Below, one piece after another: positions 16,437 through 24,410 of a stretch of DNA of 64,000 nt. The DNA comes from Desulfotalea sp. GTDB taxonomy: Bacteria > Desulfobacterota > Desulfobulbia > Desulfobulbales > Desulfocapsaceae. Made by a program: the position numbers and the translations under genes. The stretch's first letter is position 1, and every line of letters begins with the position of its first letter. The notes beneath the pieces were generated by a model that saw only the letters and a list, made by a program, of their open reading frames with translations, did no database searches and was not told the DNA's origin. The DNA is taken from positions 1 through 64,000 of the forward strand of contig NVXR01000013.1 in the NCBI GenBank assembly GCA_002733995.1. The letters run 5' to 3'.

Positions 16437-17840
16437 CTAGGGCAGCAGACCATTGCCAATTTCTATAACACGGGCAAAAAAGTTTTCCACATCAACTTCA
16501 GTTGTCTCGGGATTTGTTACAAGAAGTCGCATAACCATTTTACCATCTATATAGGCCATCCCGACAAGATTGATACCTCCCTGATGGAGCGCTGTACGTA
16601 GTGCAAGATTAAAATTGTTGGCATCTTTTTCGGCCACCTTATAGCGGAAACAGACGTTAAAGGAGGTCCTGGGTACGACCAGTTCCAACTCTGCATGTTT
16701 TACAACCAGACTCTCGGCGTATTCACAGAGTTCAAGATAATGCTCAACCCGCCTCGCAAGCCCTTCTCTACCGAAAAATTTCCAATCAAGAAACCACTTG
16801 AGACTGTCGACTCTTCTCCCGCACTGTAGGGACATAGTGCCGAAGTCTTCTACCTCTTTAACCCCTTCATCTCTAAACAGATAGCTCCCATCCCCTGCAC
16901 TAAGCACCGTGCTAAAGGTGTTCTTTCGCTTATTTATCAGTAGGATATTGCACATAAGCGTAGCGCCAAGCATCTTGTGAAAATCACAGGTAAAAGAATC
17001 CGCATCGCTGAGACCTGCCAAATATTTCCCCTTTAACCGAGGGCTAAGTACAGAGGCTCCGCCCCAGGCCCCATCAACATGGAGCCAAAAACCAAATTCT
17101 TTTCTTAACGCAACCAAAGCTTCAATCGGATCAAAGGCACCTCGCACCGTAGTTCCAGCGGTCGCAGCGACAAAGAACGGTTCGCCACCATCGGCTATCA
17201 CCGCTTCAAGACTCCGACGAAGTGCCGCGGGGATCATCTCACCATTTTTATTTAAATCAACCTTCACCAATTGACCTGTACCAATTCCTAGAATGTTCGC
17301 AGCCTTATCCATAGAATAGTGAGAATCTGCACCAACAAAGGCATACAGCTTCTTTTGTCCACAAAGCCCGTCAACTTTCACCGTGGAATTCCACACATTT
17401 CTCGCAGTCATCATGGCAATCATATTGGCGTTAGACGAGCCTGTAGTCATCTGCCCCTCACCCTGCACAAATCCCGCGATATCAAGCATCTGTTCAATCA
17501 TATATCTCTCAAACAGGGTCGATACAGGTGCTGATTCAAAGGTGCATGCGGAGGTATTGCTTACGGCGGCAACAATCTCTCCAACCACAGAAGGTAGATT
17601 ACCACCAACCCACATCCTGTTTACAAATCCTGGGTGATTGGTCTTCACAGAATATGTCAGATATTTTTCCACCCAGTCAAAAATAGCATCCCAGTCACCA
17701 TTTTTTTCCGCACCATGCAGATCGAGTATCTTGGCAAGCTCATCGGGGCTACGATATTCAACGACTTTTCCATCTCTCTGGGAGGCCCGATACGACTCAA
17801 TTACCGTTAACAAACGGTGAAATATCTCATTTTCATTCAT
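16437..17840 (-). CDS. PLP-dependent group II decarboxylase (aromatic amino acid/glutamate type)
   Basis: 467 residues from ATG 17840 (an ATG 15 bases upstream is possible). Type I-fold pyridoxal enzyme: the TTGSSNANM phosphate-binding region, WLHVDGAWGG with the cofactor Asp, and SFTCDFHKML with the Schiff-base Lys. It belongs to the pyridoxal-dependent decarboxylase family that includes aromatic amino acid, glutamate and cysteine sulfinate decarboxylases; the substrate cannot be read from the sequence. A DMT-type exporter gene lies just upstream on the same strand and might move a product or substrate. Confidence 0.85.
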   Translation of the reverse strand: MNENEIFHRLLTVIESYRASQRDGKVVEYRSPDELAKILDLHGAEKNGDWDAIFDWVEKYLTYSVKTNHPGFVNRMWVGGNLPSVVGEIVAAVSNTSACTFESAPVSTLFERYMIEQMLDIAGFVQGEGQMTTGSSNANMIAMMTARNVWNSTVKVDGLCGQKKLYAFVGADSHYSMDKAANILGIGTGQLVKVDLNKNGEMIPAALRRSLEAVIADGGEPFFVAATAGTTVRGAFDPIEALVALRKEFGFWLHVDGAWGGASVLSPRLKGKYLAGLSDADSFTCDFHKMLGATLMCNILLINKRKNTFSTVLSAGDGSYLFRDEGVKEVEDFGTMSLQCGRRVDSLKWFLDWKFFGREGLARRVEHYLELCEYAESLVVKHAELELVVPRTSFNVCFRYKVAEKDANNFNLALRTALHQGGINLVGMAYIDGKMVMRLLVTNPETTEVDVENFFARVIEIGNGLLP

Positions 17841-17975
17841 TATATTTATGTACAACCTATATATTAAAACCCGGAATTTAACCGATATTGAAGTGTCACC
17901 TGAATAGTAACAATTCTAAGTAATAACTTGAGCAATCTACAAACGACTCTCAACCTTTGTTTCCCCAAGAAACCA

Positions 17976-18851
17976 CTACGACTTACGAATTGCCAGAAAT
18001 GTATTTGCCGAAAAGATAAGAACGACCCCGCACCACCCCATAAAGGCCAAAGGAGGATCGCCAGCAATACAAGGCCCTAGAAATGCAGCAATCAAAATTC
18101 TTGAAGATGAAATGATCGAACCCTCCACCGCCGTTACAAACAAAAATCCGTAGGTAAGCAGGTACTGCCCAAGCACACCCACCACAGAACAGGCAAAGAG
18201 GTAGCCAAATTCTTGCTGGGAAGGCCAGAAAATTGTTTCGTAGAAAAAACAGTAGATGAGAACAGCTCCAAGACCAAAGAGCATAAAAAGAATGGTTTGC
18301 GAATCGTGGCAACGCCTGCTTACATTAAGATAAAGAATAGCCGCTGCGCCACTTACACCTGAAGTAATCCCCCAGATATTCCCCATATTAATCGAGATAT
18401 CACCCGGTGCGAGAACCAGCCAAACCCCTATAAAGGCCACAATAACGACCACCATGGAGCAGATGTCCCTCTGATTTTTCCAAAAAAACCAAGAAAACAT
18501 TGCCACAAAAAGCGGATAGGTCATATTGAGTATATTCGCCTCTGAGACAGAGCCCGTAGCCACCGCCTTGTAAAAGCAGAAAACGGCGAAGGTGTTGGCA
18601 AGTGTGCGTCCCAGCAGATAGTGATAATTTTTAGGTAGGAATCGCTGCCTTTGCACAAGCATTACCGCAGAAACAACAATGAATCCTAACAAAAAACGTG
18701 CAAACACAAAGTAGGCGGAGCCGATAGTTACTTCAGACTCAGACCAGCGAATGATCACCGTTGCCAAGTAAAAACAAAATGTGGACCCAAAGACGGCCAA
18801 CCAACCTAAAAGTTGCCGCGAAAAGGGGTCTGTTGATTTATGAGAAAGCAT
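17976..18851 (-). CDS. EamA/DMT-family transporter
   Basis: 291 residues and about ten predicted transmembrane helices in the duplicated EamA arrangement (FARFLLGFIVV in the first half, SSSRILIAAFLGPCI in the second). These inner-membrane carriers export amino acids or other small metabolites; the substrate is unknown. It precedes the PLP decarboxylase gene on the same strand by about 135 bases, so co-transcription is possible. Confidence 0.8.
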   Translation of the reverse strand: MLSHKSTDPFSRQLLGWLAVFGSTFCFYLATVIIRWSESEVTIGSAYFVFARFLLGFIVVSAVMLVQRQRFLPKNYHYLLGRTLANTFAVFCFYKAVATGSVSEANILNMTYPLFVAMFSWFFWKNQRDICSMVVVIVAFIGVWLVLAPGDISINMGNIWGITSGVSGAAAILYLNVSRRCHDSQTILFMLFGLGAVLIYCFFYETIFWPSQQEFGYLFACSVVGVLGQYLLTYGFLFVTAVEGSIISSSRILIAAFLGPCIAGDPPLAFMGWCGVVLIFSANTFLAIRKS

Positions 18852-19121
18852 TATTTTGCCTGTCTATTATCAGGCTATCAAGCGAAAGTAAAACATTTAA
18901 AAAGCAAGGTCCAATACCTCTGCACACAACAGAGTAATACCATAAGCAGAACAGTTGGGCCACTTTATCCTTCATAGTGGTACAAGACAAAGAAATATTT
19001 ATAAAAAATCTATTTCCAGCTTGGATATTTTCTCGTTTGAGGTATCCTGACAGATGCGAGCTACCCTACAGGAGTAGAGATACTATTCCTGTTATTACTT
19101 ACTCTTCTACGCGAGGTTGCC

Positions 19122-19472
19122 ATGGCTAATTTTCTCTTCGTTTTACAAAGCAACGACAATGAAAAAGCAACACGATGTTTTCAATTTGCTAAAATCGCAC
19201 ATTCCAAAGGGCATCAGGTCAACTTGTTCTTCATAGATAGCGGTGTTGACTGGGCGATTGTCGGTAAAGATGGGAGTATCAAAACGATTACCGGTGACTG
19301 TGCTGCCGACTACCTTCCATACCTTGTTGAAAATGAGGTTCCCACAGGTATCTGCACCCCATGTGCAAAAAACAGAAATCTCGACGAGGCTAATTTCAAC
19401 TCAAACATGGTCCTCGACGGTGGACCTCACCTCATTGATATGGCTGCCGAAGCCAAGGTCTTCAACTTTTAA
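19122..19472 (+). CDS. DsrE-family protein
   Basis: 116 residues with the DsrE/F fold start MANFLFVLQSNDNEKATRC, a central Rossmann-like alternation, and a CTPCAKNRNL motif in the position where DsrE-like proteins carry a sulfur-handling Cys. Such proteins pass sulfane sulfur or act in redox signalling, in the cytoplasm. GAGG precedes ATG 19122. It stands alone, convergent to the ORP-like operon, and ends at a very long hairpin. No dsr genes are nearby. Confidence 0.8.
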   Translation: MANFLFVLQSNDNEKATRCFQFAKIAHSKGHQVNLFFIDSGVDWAIVGKDGSIKTITGDCAADYLPYLVENEVPTGICTPCAKNRNLDEANFNSNMVLDGGPHLIDMAAEAKVFNF

Positions 19473-19522
19473 AGTGCTCCGTCTGTCCTAACGTAAAACA
19501 CTCGCAGAACATGCTCCATCCA

Positions 19523-19586
19523 CCAACTGAAAAAGAGAAAACCGGAATGGCTCCACAGCCGTCCCGGTTTTCTCTTTTTCAGTTGG
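19523..19586. terminator. Bidirectional terminator with 23-bp perfect stem and nested hairpin
   Basis: Arms 19523-19545 and 19564-19586 are exact complements; each has an A/T-rich middle. The 18-base loop contains GGCT-CCAC-AGCC, a second small hairpin. It lies between the convergent dsrE and NifU-like genes and can end both transcripts. The stem is much longer than an ordinary terminator. Confidence 0.75.
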
Positions 19587-19618
19587 TCATACACCTAGTA
19601 CAGATCAGCTCTGTTCTC

Positions 19619-20062
19619 CTAATTCACCTTTGTCTGCTTTACAAGATAGCTGTTCAAAGCTTCCTGCAATGTTCGGATAGCCAGGTGAGCACAATGTTCT
19701 TCTGCTTCAGGAAAACGGCCTATCTTACTAAGAACATCTGTACCGCGAAGGTCAAGCACCTCCGTAAACTCCTTACCGGTGGCGAGTTCTGCCGCAAACG
19801 AGCCGGCAATTGAACTCGAACTGCAACCGTCAGTAAAGTAGCCAACCTTTGCCACTTTTTCATCATGGATCATAAGGTACATTTCCATGGTGTCACCACA
19901 GTCGCCAGTCAGTTTTGCATATCCGTCCGCACCTTCGAGACGACCACAAAACTTAGGATTCCGCCAACGTTCAAAACCCCTATTCCCAAGGGCTTCTTTT
20001 GCTTCATCAAAAACCTCTCCCTGAATTTTATCGATCAGGGCATCAAAATCGTTGTCGTTCAT
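19619..20062 (-). CDS. NifU/IscU-like iron-sulfur scaffold protein
   Basis: 147 residues resembling the NifU N-terminal/IscU scaffold as found in ORP-type clusters: NPKFCGRLEGADGYAKLTGDCGDTMEMYL, FTDGCSSSSIAGSFAAELATGK and EEHCAHLAIRTLQEAL supply the three cluster-ligand Cys positions. It would assemble or carry an Fe-S cluster for the neighbouring MinD ATPases or NifX-fold proteins (inference). It is the last gene of the minus-strand cluster before the terminator. Confidence 0.85.
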   Translation of the reverse strand: MNDNDFDALIDKIQGEVFDEAKEALGNRGFERWRNPKFCGRLEGADGYAKLTGDCGDTMEMYLMIHDEKVAKVGYFTDGCSSSSIAGSFAAELATGKEFTEVLDLRGTDVLSKIGRFPEAEEHCAHLAIRTLQEALNSYLVKQTKVN

Positions 20063-20091
20063 TACAGTTCTTCCTTCATATACAAAAGCTG

Positions 20092-20451
20092 CTACCAGTG
20101 GCCATCGGTATTTGCGGCATCACTGTAGTCCAATTTTCCAGCGTTAAATTTTGCGACAACTTCTTCCACTGTTCCTGAAATGTCATTTACAACTTTCACC
20201 CCTGCTGCAGCGACAGTTTTAAAAGCATTCGGACCACAGTATCCAGTTAACAAAACCTGCGCACCTTTATCAGCCACCATGGTTGCTGCCTGAATCCCAG
20301 CTCCTTTGAAAGCATTGACATTAGTACTGTTGTCCAACGCTTCAAAAGCCAATGTTTCTGTATCCACAATGATTATGAAGGGAGCCCGGCCAAACCGAGG
20401 ATCAACATCTGATGACAGCTGTTCTCCCTTTGCAGTAATTGCTACTTTCAT
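20092..20451 (-). CDS. NifX/Orp-fold protein (dinitrogenase iron-molybdenum cofactor family)
   Basis: 119 residues from ATG 20451, preceded by AGGAGAGG; the longer upstream frame is not used. The domain begins MKVAITAKGEQLSSDVDPRFGRAPFIIIVD, shared by NifX, NafY and the Orange protein of Desulfovibrio, which bind metal-sulfur clusters. In the Orange protein the ligand is a Mo/Cu-S cluster; whether that holds here is unknown. It sits between a second NifX-like gene and the scaffold gene. Confidence 0.88.
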   Translation of the reverse strand: MKVAITAKGEQLSSDVDPRFGRAPFIIIVDTETLAFEALDNSTNVNAFKGAGIQAATMVADKGAQVLLTGYCGPNAFKTVAAAGVKVVNDISGTVEEVVAKFNAGKLDYSDAANTDGHW

Positions 20452-20486
20452 TGATATACCTCTCCTATTAGAATGCAACGCATCAA

Positions 20487-20870
20487 TTAATGGCCACCGC
20501 CGCCGCCACAAACCTGGTCGTCACCGATTATTGGTAACTTCGCAGCGATCATATCTTCTACAACAGGGCGTATGTCCCGTCGTTCAGCATCGTAATACAC
20601 ATCGATACCAACTTGATTAAATCCCTGAAGTGGACGCATACCAATACCGCCTACGATCAGTTGTTGCACTTTAGCCTCTGCTAAAAGATTTACAGGGACC
20701 ATACAACCACCCTGAACGTGTTCTTTATTGGCCAGAATTGACACTTCTTTGATTTTTCCGTCTTCTACATCTACCAGGGTGAACACATCACAATGACCGA
20801 AATGTCCTGCCCGTACACCGTCAAGTCCGCCTGTTCCTTCCGAAGGTACCGCAATACGTACTGTTGTCAT
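20487..20870 (-). CDS. NifX-fold protein with Gly/His C terminus
   Basis: 127 residues of the same NifX/NifB-C family (RIAVPSEGTGGLDGVRAGHFGHCDVFTLVDV). It ends QVCGGGGGH, a Cys-Gly-His tail that could bind metal. The family binds Fe-Mo-type or related clusters. It lies between the second MinD ATPase gene and the Orp-like gene, with a short gap on each side, so it is part of the same transcript. Confidence 0.87.
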   Translation of the reverse strand: MTTVRIAVPSEGTGGLDGVRAGHFGHCDVFTLVDVEDGKIKEVSILANKEHVQGGCMVPVNLLAEAKVQQLIVGGIGMRPLQGFNQVGIDVYYDAERRDIRPVVEDMIAAKLPIIGDDQVCGGGGGH

Positions 20871-20891
20871 CCTTACTACTCCTTTAATATT

Positions 20892-21803
20892 TTATTGAAT
20901 TACTGCTGAAAAATCCTTAATCCCCATCGTATTCATTGACGGTGAACTCTGTATCTTCCTCCACACATCCAAAAGAGCTAATCCTGCATCTGACTCCGGC
21001 GCATGCTCTAAAACACTTTTGCCTTGAATCATCGCTTCGGTAAAAATCGGATCAAAAGGTATACGCCCCACGAGCTCCATATTGTGCTCAGTTGCAAAAC
21101 CTTCAATTTTTTCAGTCATATCCAGATTGAGATCAAACTTATTGACACAAACAAGGCCTGGCACCTTGAAATGCACTGCAAGTTGCGCCACCCGCTGCAT
21201 ATCATGCAGGCCCGAAACAGTTGGCTCAACAACAATAACCAGAGCCGTTGCACCACCAATTGAGGCGATAACCGGACAACCAATGCCAGGAGGGCCATCG
21301 GTTAGAATGAGGTCACAGTCCCGTGCCTCGGCAAGTTTCTTTGTCTCCTGACGCACCAGACTCACCAGTTTCCCAGAATTTTCTTCCGCGATACCAAGCC
21401 TTGCGTGAACCATGGGTCCAAAACGAGTTTCGGATTTATACCACTCACCACATTGCTGAACGGTAAAATCTATGGCTCCTTCCGGACAGAGATCAACACA
21501 GACTCCACACCCTTCACAACTAAATGCATCTATTACAAATTCATCGGATATTGCCTTAAACTTGCACAGCTCCAAACAACGGCCACACTCGACGCAGTCA
21601 TCCCCGCGAATAAATGCAATAGAGCCGCCCATAAAGGCGTGAGTCTCCTTCACAACAGGTGCCATCAGTAAATGTAGATCCGCTGCATCAACATCAGCAT
21701 CACAAAGAACACTATTCCCAGCAAGGGCCGCAAAAGAAGCTGTCACACTTGTTTTCCCGGTACCACCCTTTCCACTAACGATTACAAGTTCTCTTATCAT
21801 CAT
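20892..21803 (-). CDS. MinD-superfamily P-loop ATPase with inserted ferredoxin domain (second copy)
   Basis: 303 residues. A deviant Walker A, VSGKGGTGKTS (~9-19), is followed by two 4Fe-4S motifs, CVECGRCLELC (~72-82) and CEGCGVCVDLCP (~99-110), then DGPPGIGCPV as Walker B region. In Desulfovibrio vulgaris such paired ATPases belong to the ORP complex. Its start overlaps the stop of the preceding ATPase gene by four bases (ATGA), so the two are coupled and may form a heterodimer. Confidence 0.9.
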   Translation of the reverse strand: MMIRELVIVSGKGGTGKTSVTASFAALAGNSVLCDADVDAADLHLLMAPVVKETHAFMGGSIAFIRGDDCVECGRCLELCKFKAISDEFVIDAFSCEGCGVCVDLCPEGAIDFTVQQCGEWYKSETRFGPMVHARLGIAEENSGKLVSLVRQETKKLAEARDCDLILTDGPPGIGCPVIASIGGATALVIVVEPTVSGLHDMQRVAQLAVHFKVPGLVCVNKFDLNLDMTEKIEGFATEHNMELVGRIPFDPIFTEAMIQGKSVLEHAPESDAGLALLDVWRKIQSSPSMNTMGIKDFSAVIQ

Positions 21804-22651
21804 GACTCCTTCAGATCTGCACTATACTGTTCAATTTTTTCATACAAAGTTCGAAAGGTAATAGCCCACGCAGGAAAAGCCTCGACGATTGGAATCCCCC
21901 TGGAATATGCCTCGGCGATTTTTCTCTCAAAAGGTATTTCGAGGAACACCGGAATATTTTCCTGTTTTGCATACTCCTTTACGCCATTATCACCCATGTC
22001 AGAGCGATTAATCACCAGGCCACTGGGAATGCCGAGAACTTTTACCGCCTCAACAGCCAGTTTCAGATCGTGTAAACCAAAAGGAGTAGGTTCTGTGACC
22101 ATCAACACAAAATCACTGCCTTTCATCGCTGCAATAACCGGGCAGGAGGTTCCAGGAGGTGCGTCAATGATGGTAATCTCACGCTCTCTCTCCTTGGTGC
22201 GGACCTTCTTAATAAGTGGCGGCGACATAGCCTCCCCCACACGTATTCGTCCTGAGTAAAAACCGAGGTCTCCACAATGCCCTGATTCCAGCACTCCCAA
22301 TTCACGCGTTGAAGCGGAAATTGCACCCTCTGGACAGACCTCTAGACACCCCTCACAGCTGTGACACATCTCCGGAAAAACGAGCAATGAGTTTCCAGCT
22401 ACCGCAAGAGCTGAAAAACGACAAATATCTGTACATTTCCTACAGAGATTACACTTTGCGTCATCGATTTTTGGTACAAAGGTGCTGACCGTTTCTACTT
22501 TATCGATGGTGGGTTTTATAAACAGATGAGCATTGGGTTCTTCGACATCACAATCAAGGAGATTAACGTCTCCTTTTAATGACAGGGCAAGGTTGGTTGC
22601 CACCGTAGTTTTGCCCGTTCCTCCCTTGCCACTTGCAATACTTATGATCAT
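21800..22651 (-). CDS. MinD-superfamily P-loop ATPase with inserted ferredoxin domain (first copy)
   Basis: 283 residues. Walker A ASGKGGTGKTT (~7-17), two 4Fe-4S motifs, CNLCRKCTDIC (~68-78) and CHSCEGCLEVCP (~94-105), and DAPPGTSCPV. It is a paralogue of the gene that follows and overlaps it by four bases. The ATPases probably hydrolyse ATP to load or move clusters held by the NifX-fold proteins (inference from the ORP system). Confidence 0.9.
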   Translation of the reverse strand: MIISIASGKGGTGKTTVATNLALSLKGDVNLLDCDVEEPNAHLFIKPTIDKVETVSTFVPKIDDAKCNLCRKCTDICRFSALAVAGNSLLVFPEMCHSCEGCLEVCPEGAISASTRELGVLESGHCGDLGFYSGRIRVGEAMSPPLIKKVRTKEREREITIIDAPPGTSCPVIAAMKGSDFVLMVTEPTPFGLHDLKLAVEAVKVLGIPSGLVINRSDMGDNGVKEYAKQENIPVFLEIPFERKIAEAYSRGIPIVEAFPAWAITFRTLYEKIEQYSADLKES

Positions 22652-22668
22652 TACGCTATCTCCTGGCC

Positions 22669-23049
22669 CTATGAGTTCATAAGTCCTGTTATTGAATTGT
22701 GGAGTTCAACCAGCCTTGTGGCCTCTGCTATGCCGGGTTTTTCTTCTATTTGCATAAAGAGGCCATACCCTTCCGTTACTTCATGAAACTCATCATGGGT
22801 AAGAGAACTCACCATGGCGCAGTTAATAAGGGGGTACGATCTCATCAGCTTCTTCACAAAATTAAGGCTTGTGTCATCGTCGAGTCTTGACCCCACAACA
22901 AGCACATCCACTTTTTCATTTTTTGCGGTATCAAGGGCCTTTTCAGCAGAGCTGAGAACACCCAAAGAATCATCCCACTCCTTGGGTAATCCACTCTTAA
23001 AAATATCGAACTCACCGGCCTCTCCGGTAACCAGCAATATGCGCGTCAT
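22669..23049 (-). CDS. Receiver-like fold protein of the ORP-type cluster
   Basis: 126 residues from ATG 23049 (GGAG eight bases upstream; the longer frame is dropped). It has the alternating beta/alpha pattern of a CheY-like domain (RILLVTGEAGEFDIFKSGL, VDVLVVGSRLDDDTSLNFV), but lacks the usual acidic pair and phosphorylated Asp context, so it is probably not a classical response regulator. It precedes the ATPase genes. Function is unknown. Confidence 0.65.
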   Translation of the reverse strand: MTRILLVTGEAGEFDIFKSGLPKEWDDSLGVLSSAEKALDTAKNEKVDVLVVGSRLDDDTSLNFVKKLMRSYPLINCAMVSSLTHDEFHEVTEGYGLFMQIEEKPGIAEATRLVELHNSITGLMNS

Positions 23050-23205
23050 CATCTGCTCCAATTGATTAATAAACTTGCCCCAACAAACGGGAATTAAACC
23101 GGGATAAGGCCCTAGCACTCACGTAAATTTAAGGCTACAATCCACCCCAGACCTGTTGTTTTTTTAACAAGAAATCTGGAGTAAACACGGGTGAACAAAG
23201 AGCTT

Positions 23206-23556
23206 TTATCTTTGTTCGTTATTTTCTATGGCTTTGGGCGATTCTATTGCACCCTCCATCACTTCTATCTTTTGCACCAATGCCTTGAGCATTGATTGAG
23301 TTTTCTGGTACTCAGCTTTAAGACTCGCAAGCTCCTCGGCGTCTCCTTGGGTAAATCCAGTAGCTGTATTAATTACTGAATCAAGCTGGCCCTCAGGCGT
23401 CTGCAGGTAAGCATCACAACAACGTCCCCCCAGCCCCTGTCCCTGACCACCCTTGCGTCTTTCAAATGACAATTCATCCGTTCTTCTGCACATTCCATAC
23501 TGCCTTCCTGCCTGCGCGCCCTTGCCTCCTGATCCCTGCTTGTTTACCCCTGCCAT
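23206..23556 (-). CDS. DUF5320-like small Gly-rich protein with coiled coil
   Basis: 116 residues from ATG 23556, after GGGAG. The N-terminal half is Gly/Gln/Arg-rich with scattered Cys (MCRRTDEL, GGRCCDAYL); the C-terminal half is a predicted coiled coil (AEELASLKAEYQKTQSMLKA). This matches small DUF5320-type proteins often found next to NifX/MinD genes in anaerobes. Its role is unknown. Confidence 0.7.
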   Translation of the reverse strand: MAGVNKQGSGGKGAQAGRQYGMCRRTDELSFERRKGGQGQGLGGRCCDAYLQTPEGQLDSVINTATGFTQGDAEELASLKAEYQKTQSMLKALVQKIEVMEGAIESPKAIENNEQR

Positions 23557-23621
23557 AATATGTCTCCCTTTAAAGGTGTGATCAGTTACAGGTGTGCAAA
23601 ATAATTTTACTTGCATACCCT

Positions 23622-24002
23622 CTACTCCTGACTCTCAACCCTTTTATATCTTCCACGGCAACAACGGCCATGACGACATCCCGGCATGGCAAACTCAGTA
23701 AAATCCTGATTTTCCAGATACGTATCAATGAACGGCTCTACTTCACCCGCCAAAAATGGGGCAACATCTACCCCGGAGGCTTCCAACCGCTTCACTGCAG
23801 TTTCACAGATGGCTCCGCAAACCAGAAGCTGGACATCATTGTCTCTAAGCAAGACGATAAAACTGTCATAACGACTTGGTTGACACTGCCTGATGTCACG
23901 CCCAACGACACTCTTCCCATCAACTTCCACTACAAGCAGTGTGCTCGCCGCATCAAAGACCGGCGATATTCGGTTGCCCCAGACAGTAATCGCAATTTTC
24001 AT
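23622..24002 (-). CDS. NifX-fold protein, first gene of the ORP-like operon
   Basis: 126 residues: MKIAITVWGNRISPVFDAAS is the family start, VQLLVCGAICETAVKRLEASGV the core, and the tail has CRHGRCCRGR, a Cys/His cluster that may bind metal. AAGGAG precedes ATG 24002, and a -24/-12 promoter lies about 40 bases upstream. It is the first gene downstream of that promoter, which faces the whole minus-strand cluster. Confidence 0.88.
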   Translation of the reverse strand: MKIAITVWGNRISPVFDAASTLLVVEVDGKSVVGRDIRQCQPSRYDSFIVLLRDNDVQLLVCGAICETAVKRLEASGVDVAPFLAGEVEPFIDTYLENQDFTEFAMPGCRHGRCCRGRYKRVESQE

Positions 24003-24039
24003 AAGTCAACACTCCTTCTCCATTTCTACTATACCGATT

Positions 24040-24055
24040 AGCAAAATAGGGACCA
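24040..24055 (-). promoter_or_regulatory. Sigma-54 (-24/-12) promoter of the ORP-like operon
   Basis: The minus strand reads TGGTCCCTATTTTGCT: GG (24054-24053) and GC (24042-24041) separated by exactly ten bases, as sigma-54 holoenzyme requires. Transcription would start near 24030, before the NifX-like gene. Three dyads upstream fit as activator sites. Confidence 0.75.
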
Positions 24056-24130
24056 CCCTGTAAATAAAAGCGACAACATGCGGTTATTATTATATATTAT
24101 GATCCAACAACGACAAGACAAGGGGGGATA

Positions 24131-24202
24131 GAGTCGCACGGTTGCGACTATTGGGCGGTGCTAGAGTCGCAGACTGCGACTCTAGGTTGCAACGATGCGA
24201 CC
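24131..24202. promoter_or_regulatory. Three tandem dyads, probable activator binding sites
   Basis: AGTCGCA-N4-TGCGACT (24132-24149), an 11-bp perfect dyad CTAGAGTCGCA-GAC-TGCGACTCTAG (24161-24185), and GGTTGCA-N4-TGCGACC (24185/6-24202). They share GTCGCA-N3/4-TGCGAC and lie about 85-140 bases upstream of the -24 element, a typical enhancer position. The activator gene ends about 210 bases further upstream. Nothing else is seen in 24203-24410. Confidence 0.75.
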
Positions 24203-24410
24203 CTATGCGCCTATTGCTGAGTAACAAATGGAGTAAAACAGATAAACAATGAGAAGGCAGCGACTCCACCAACACGGTCCTAACAACCATATACGGCTGC
24301 CAAGCGATGGTGCGAATCCCTTCAATGGGGGGGGGAAGGCAAGAAAATTCTATTGGCGAAGCCACATACTGCGATGAGTGAAATGTTTTTTCTCGTACCA
24401 AAAATGACTT

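Noticed and set aside
22669..23118. Longer start for the receiver-like gene
   Set aside because: The 23 extra residues are Pro/Trp-rich and unlike the fold; ATG 23049 has a good ribosome binding site.
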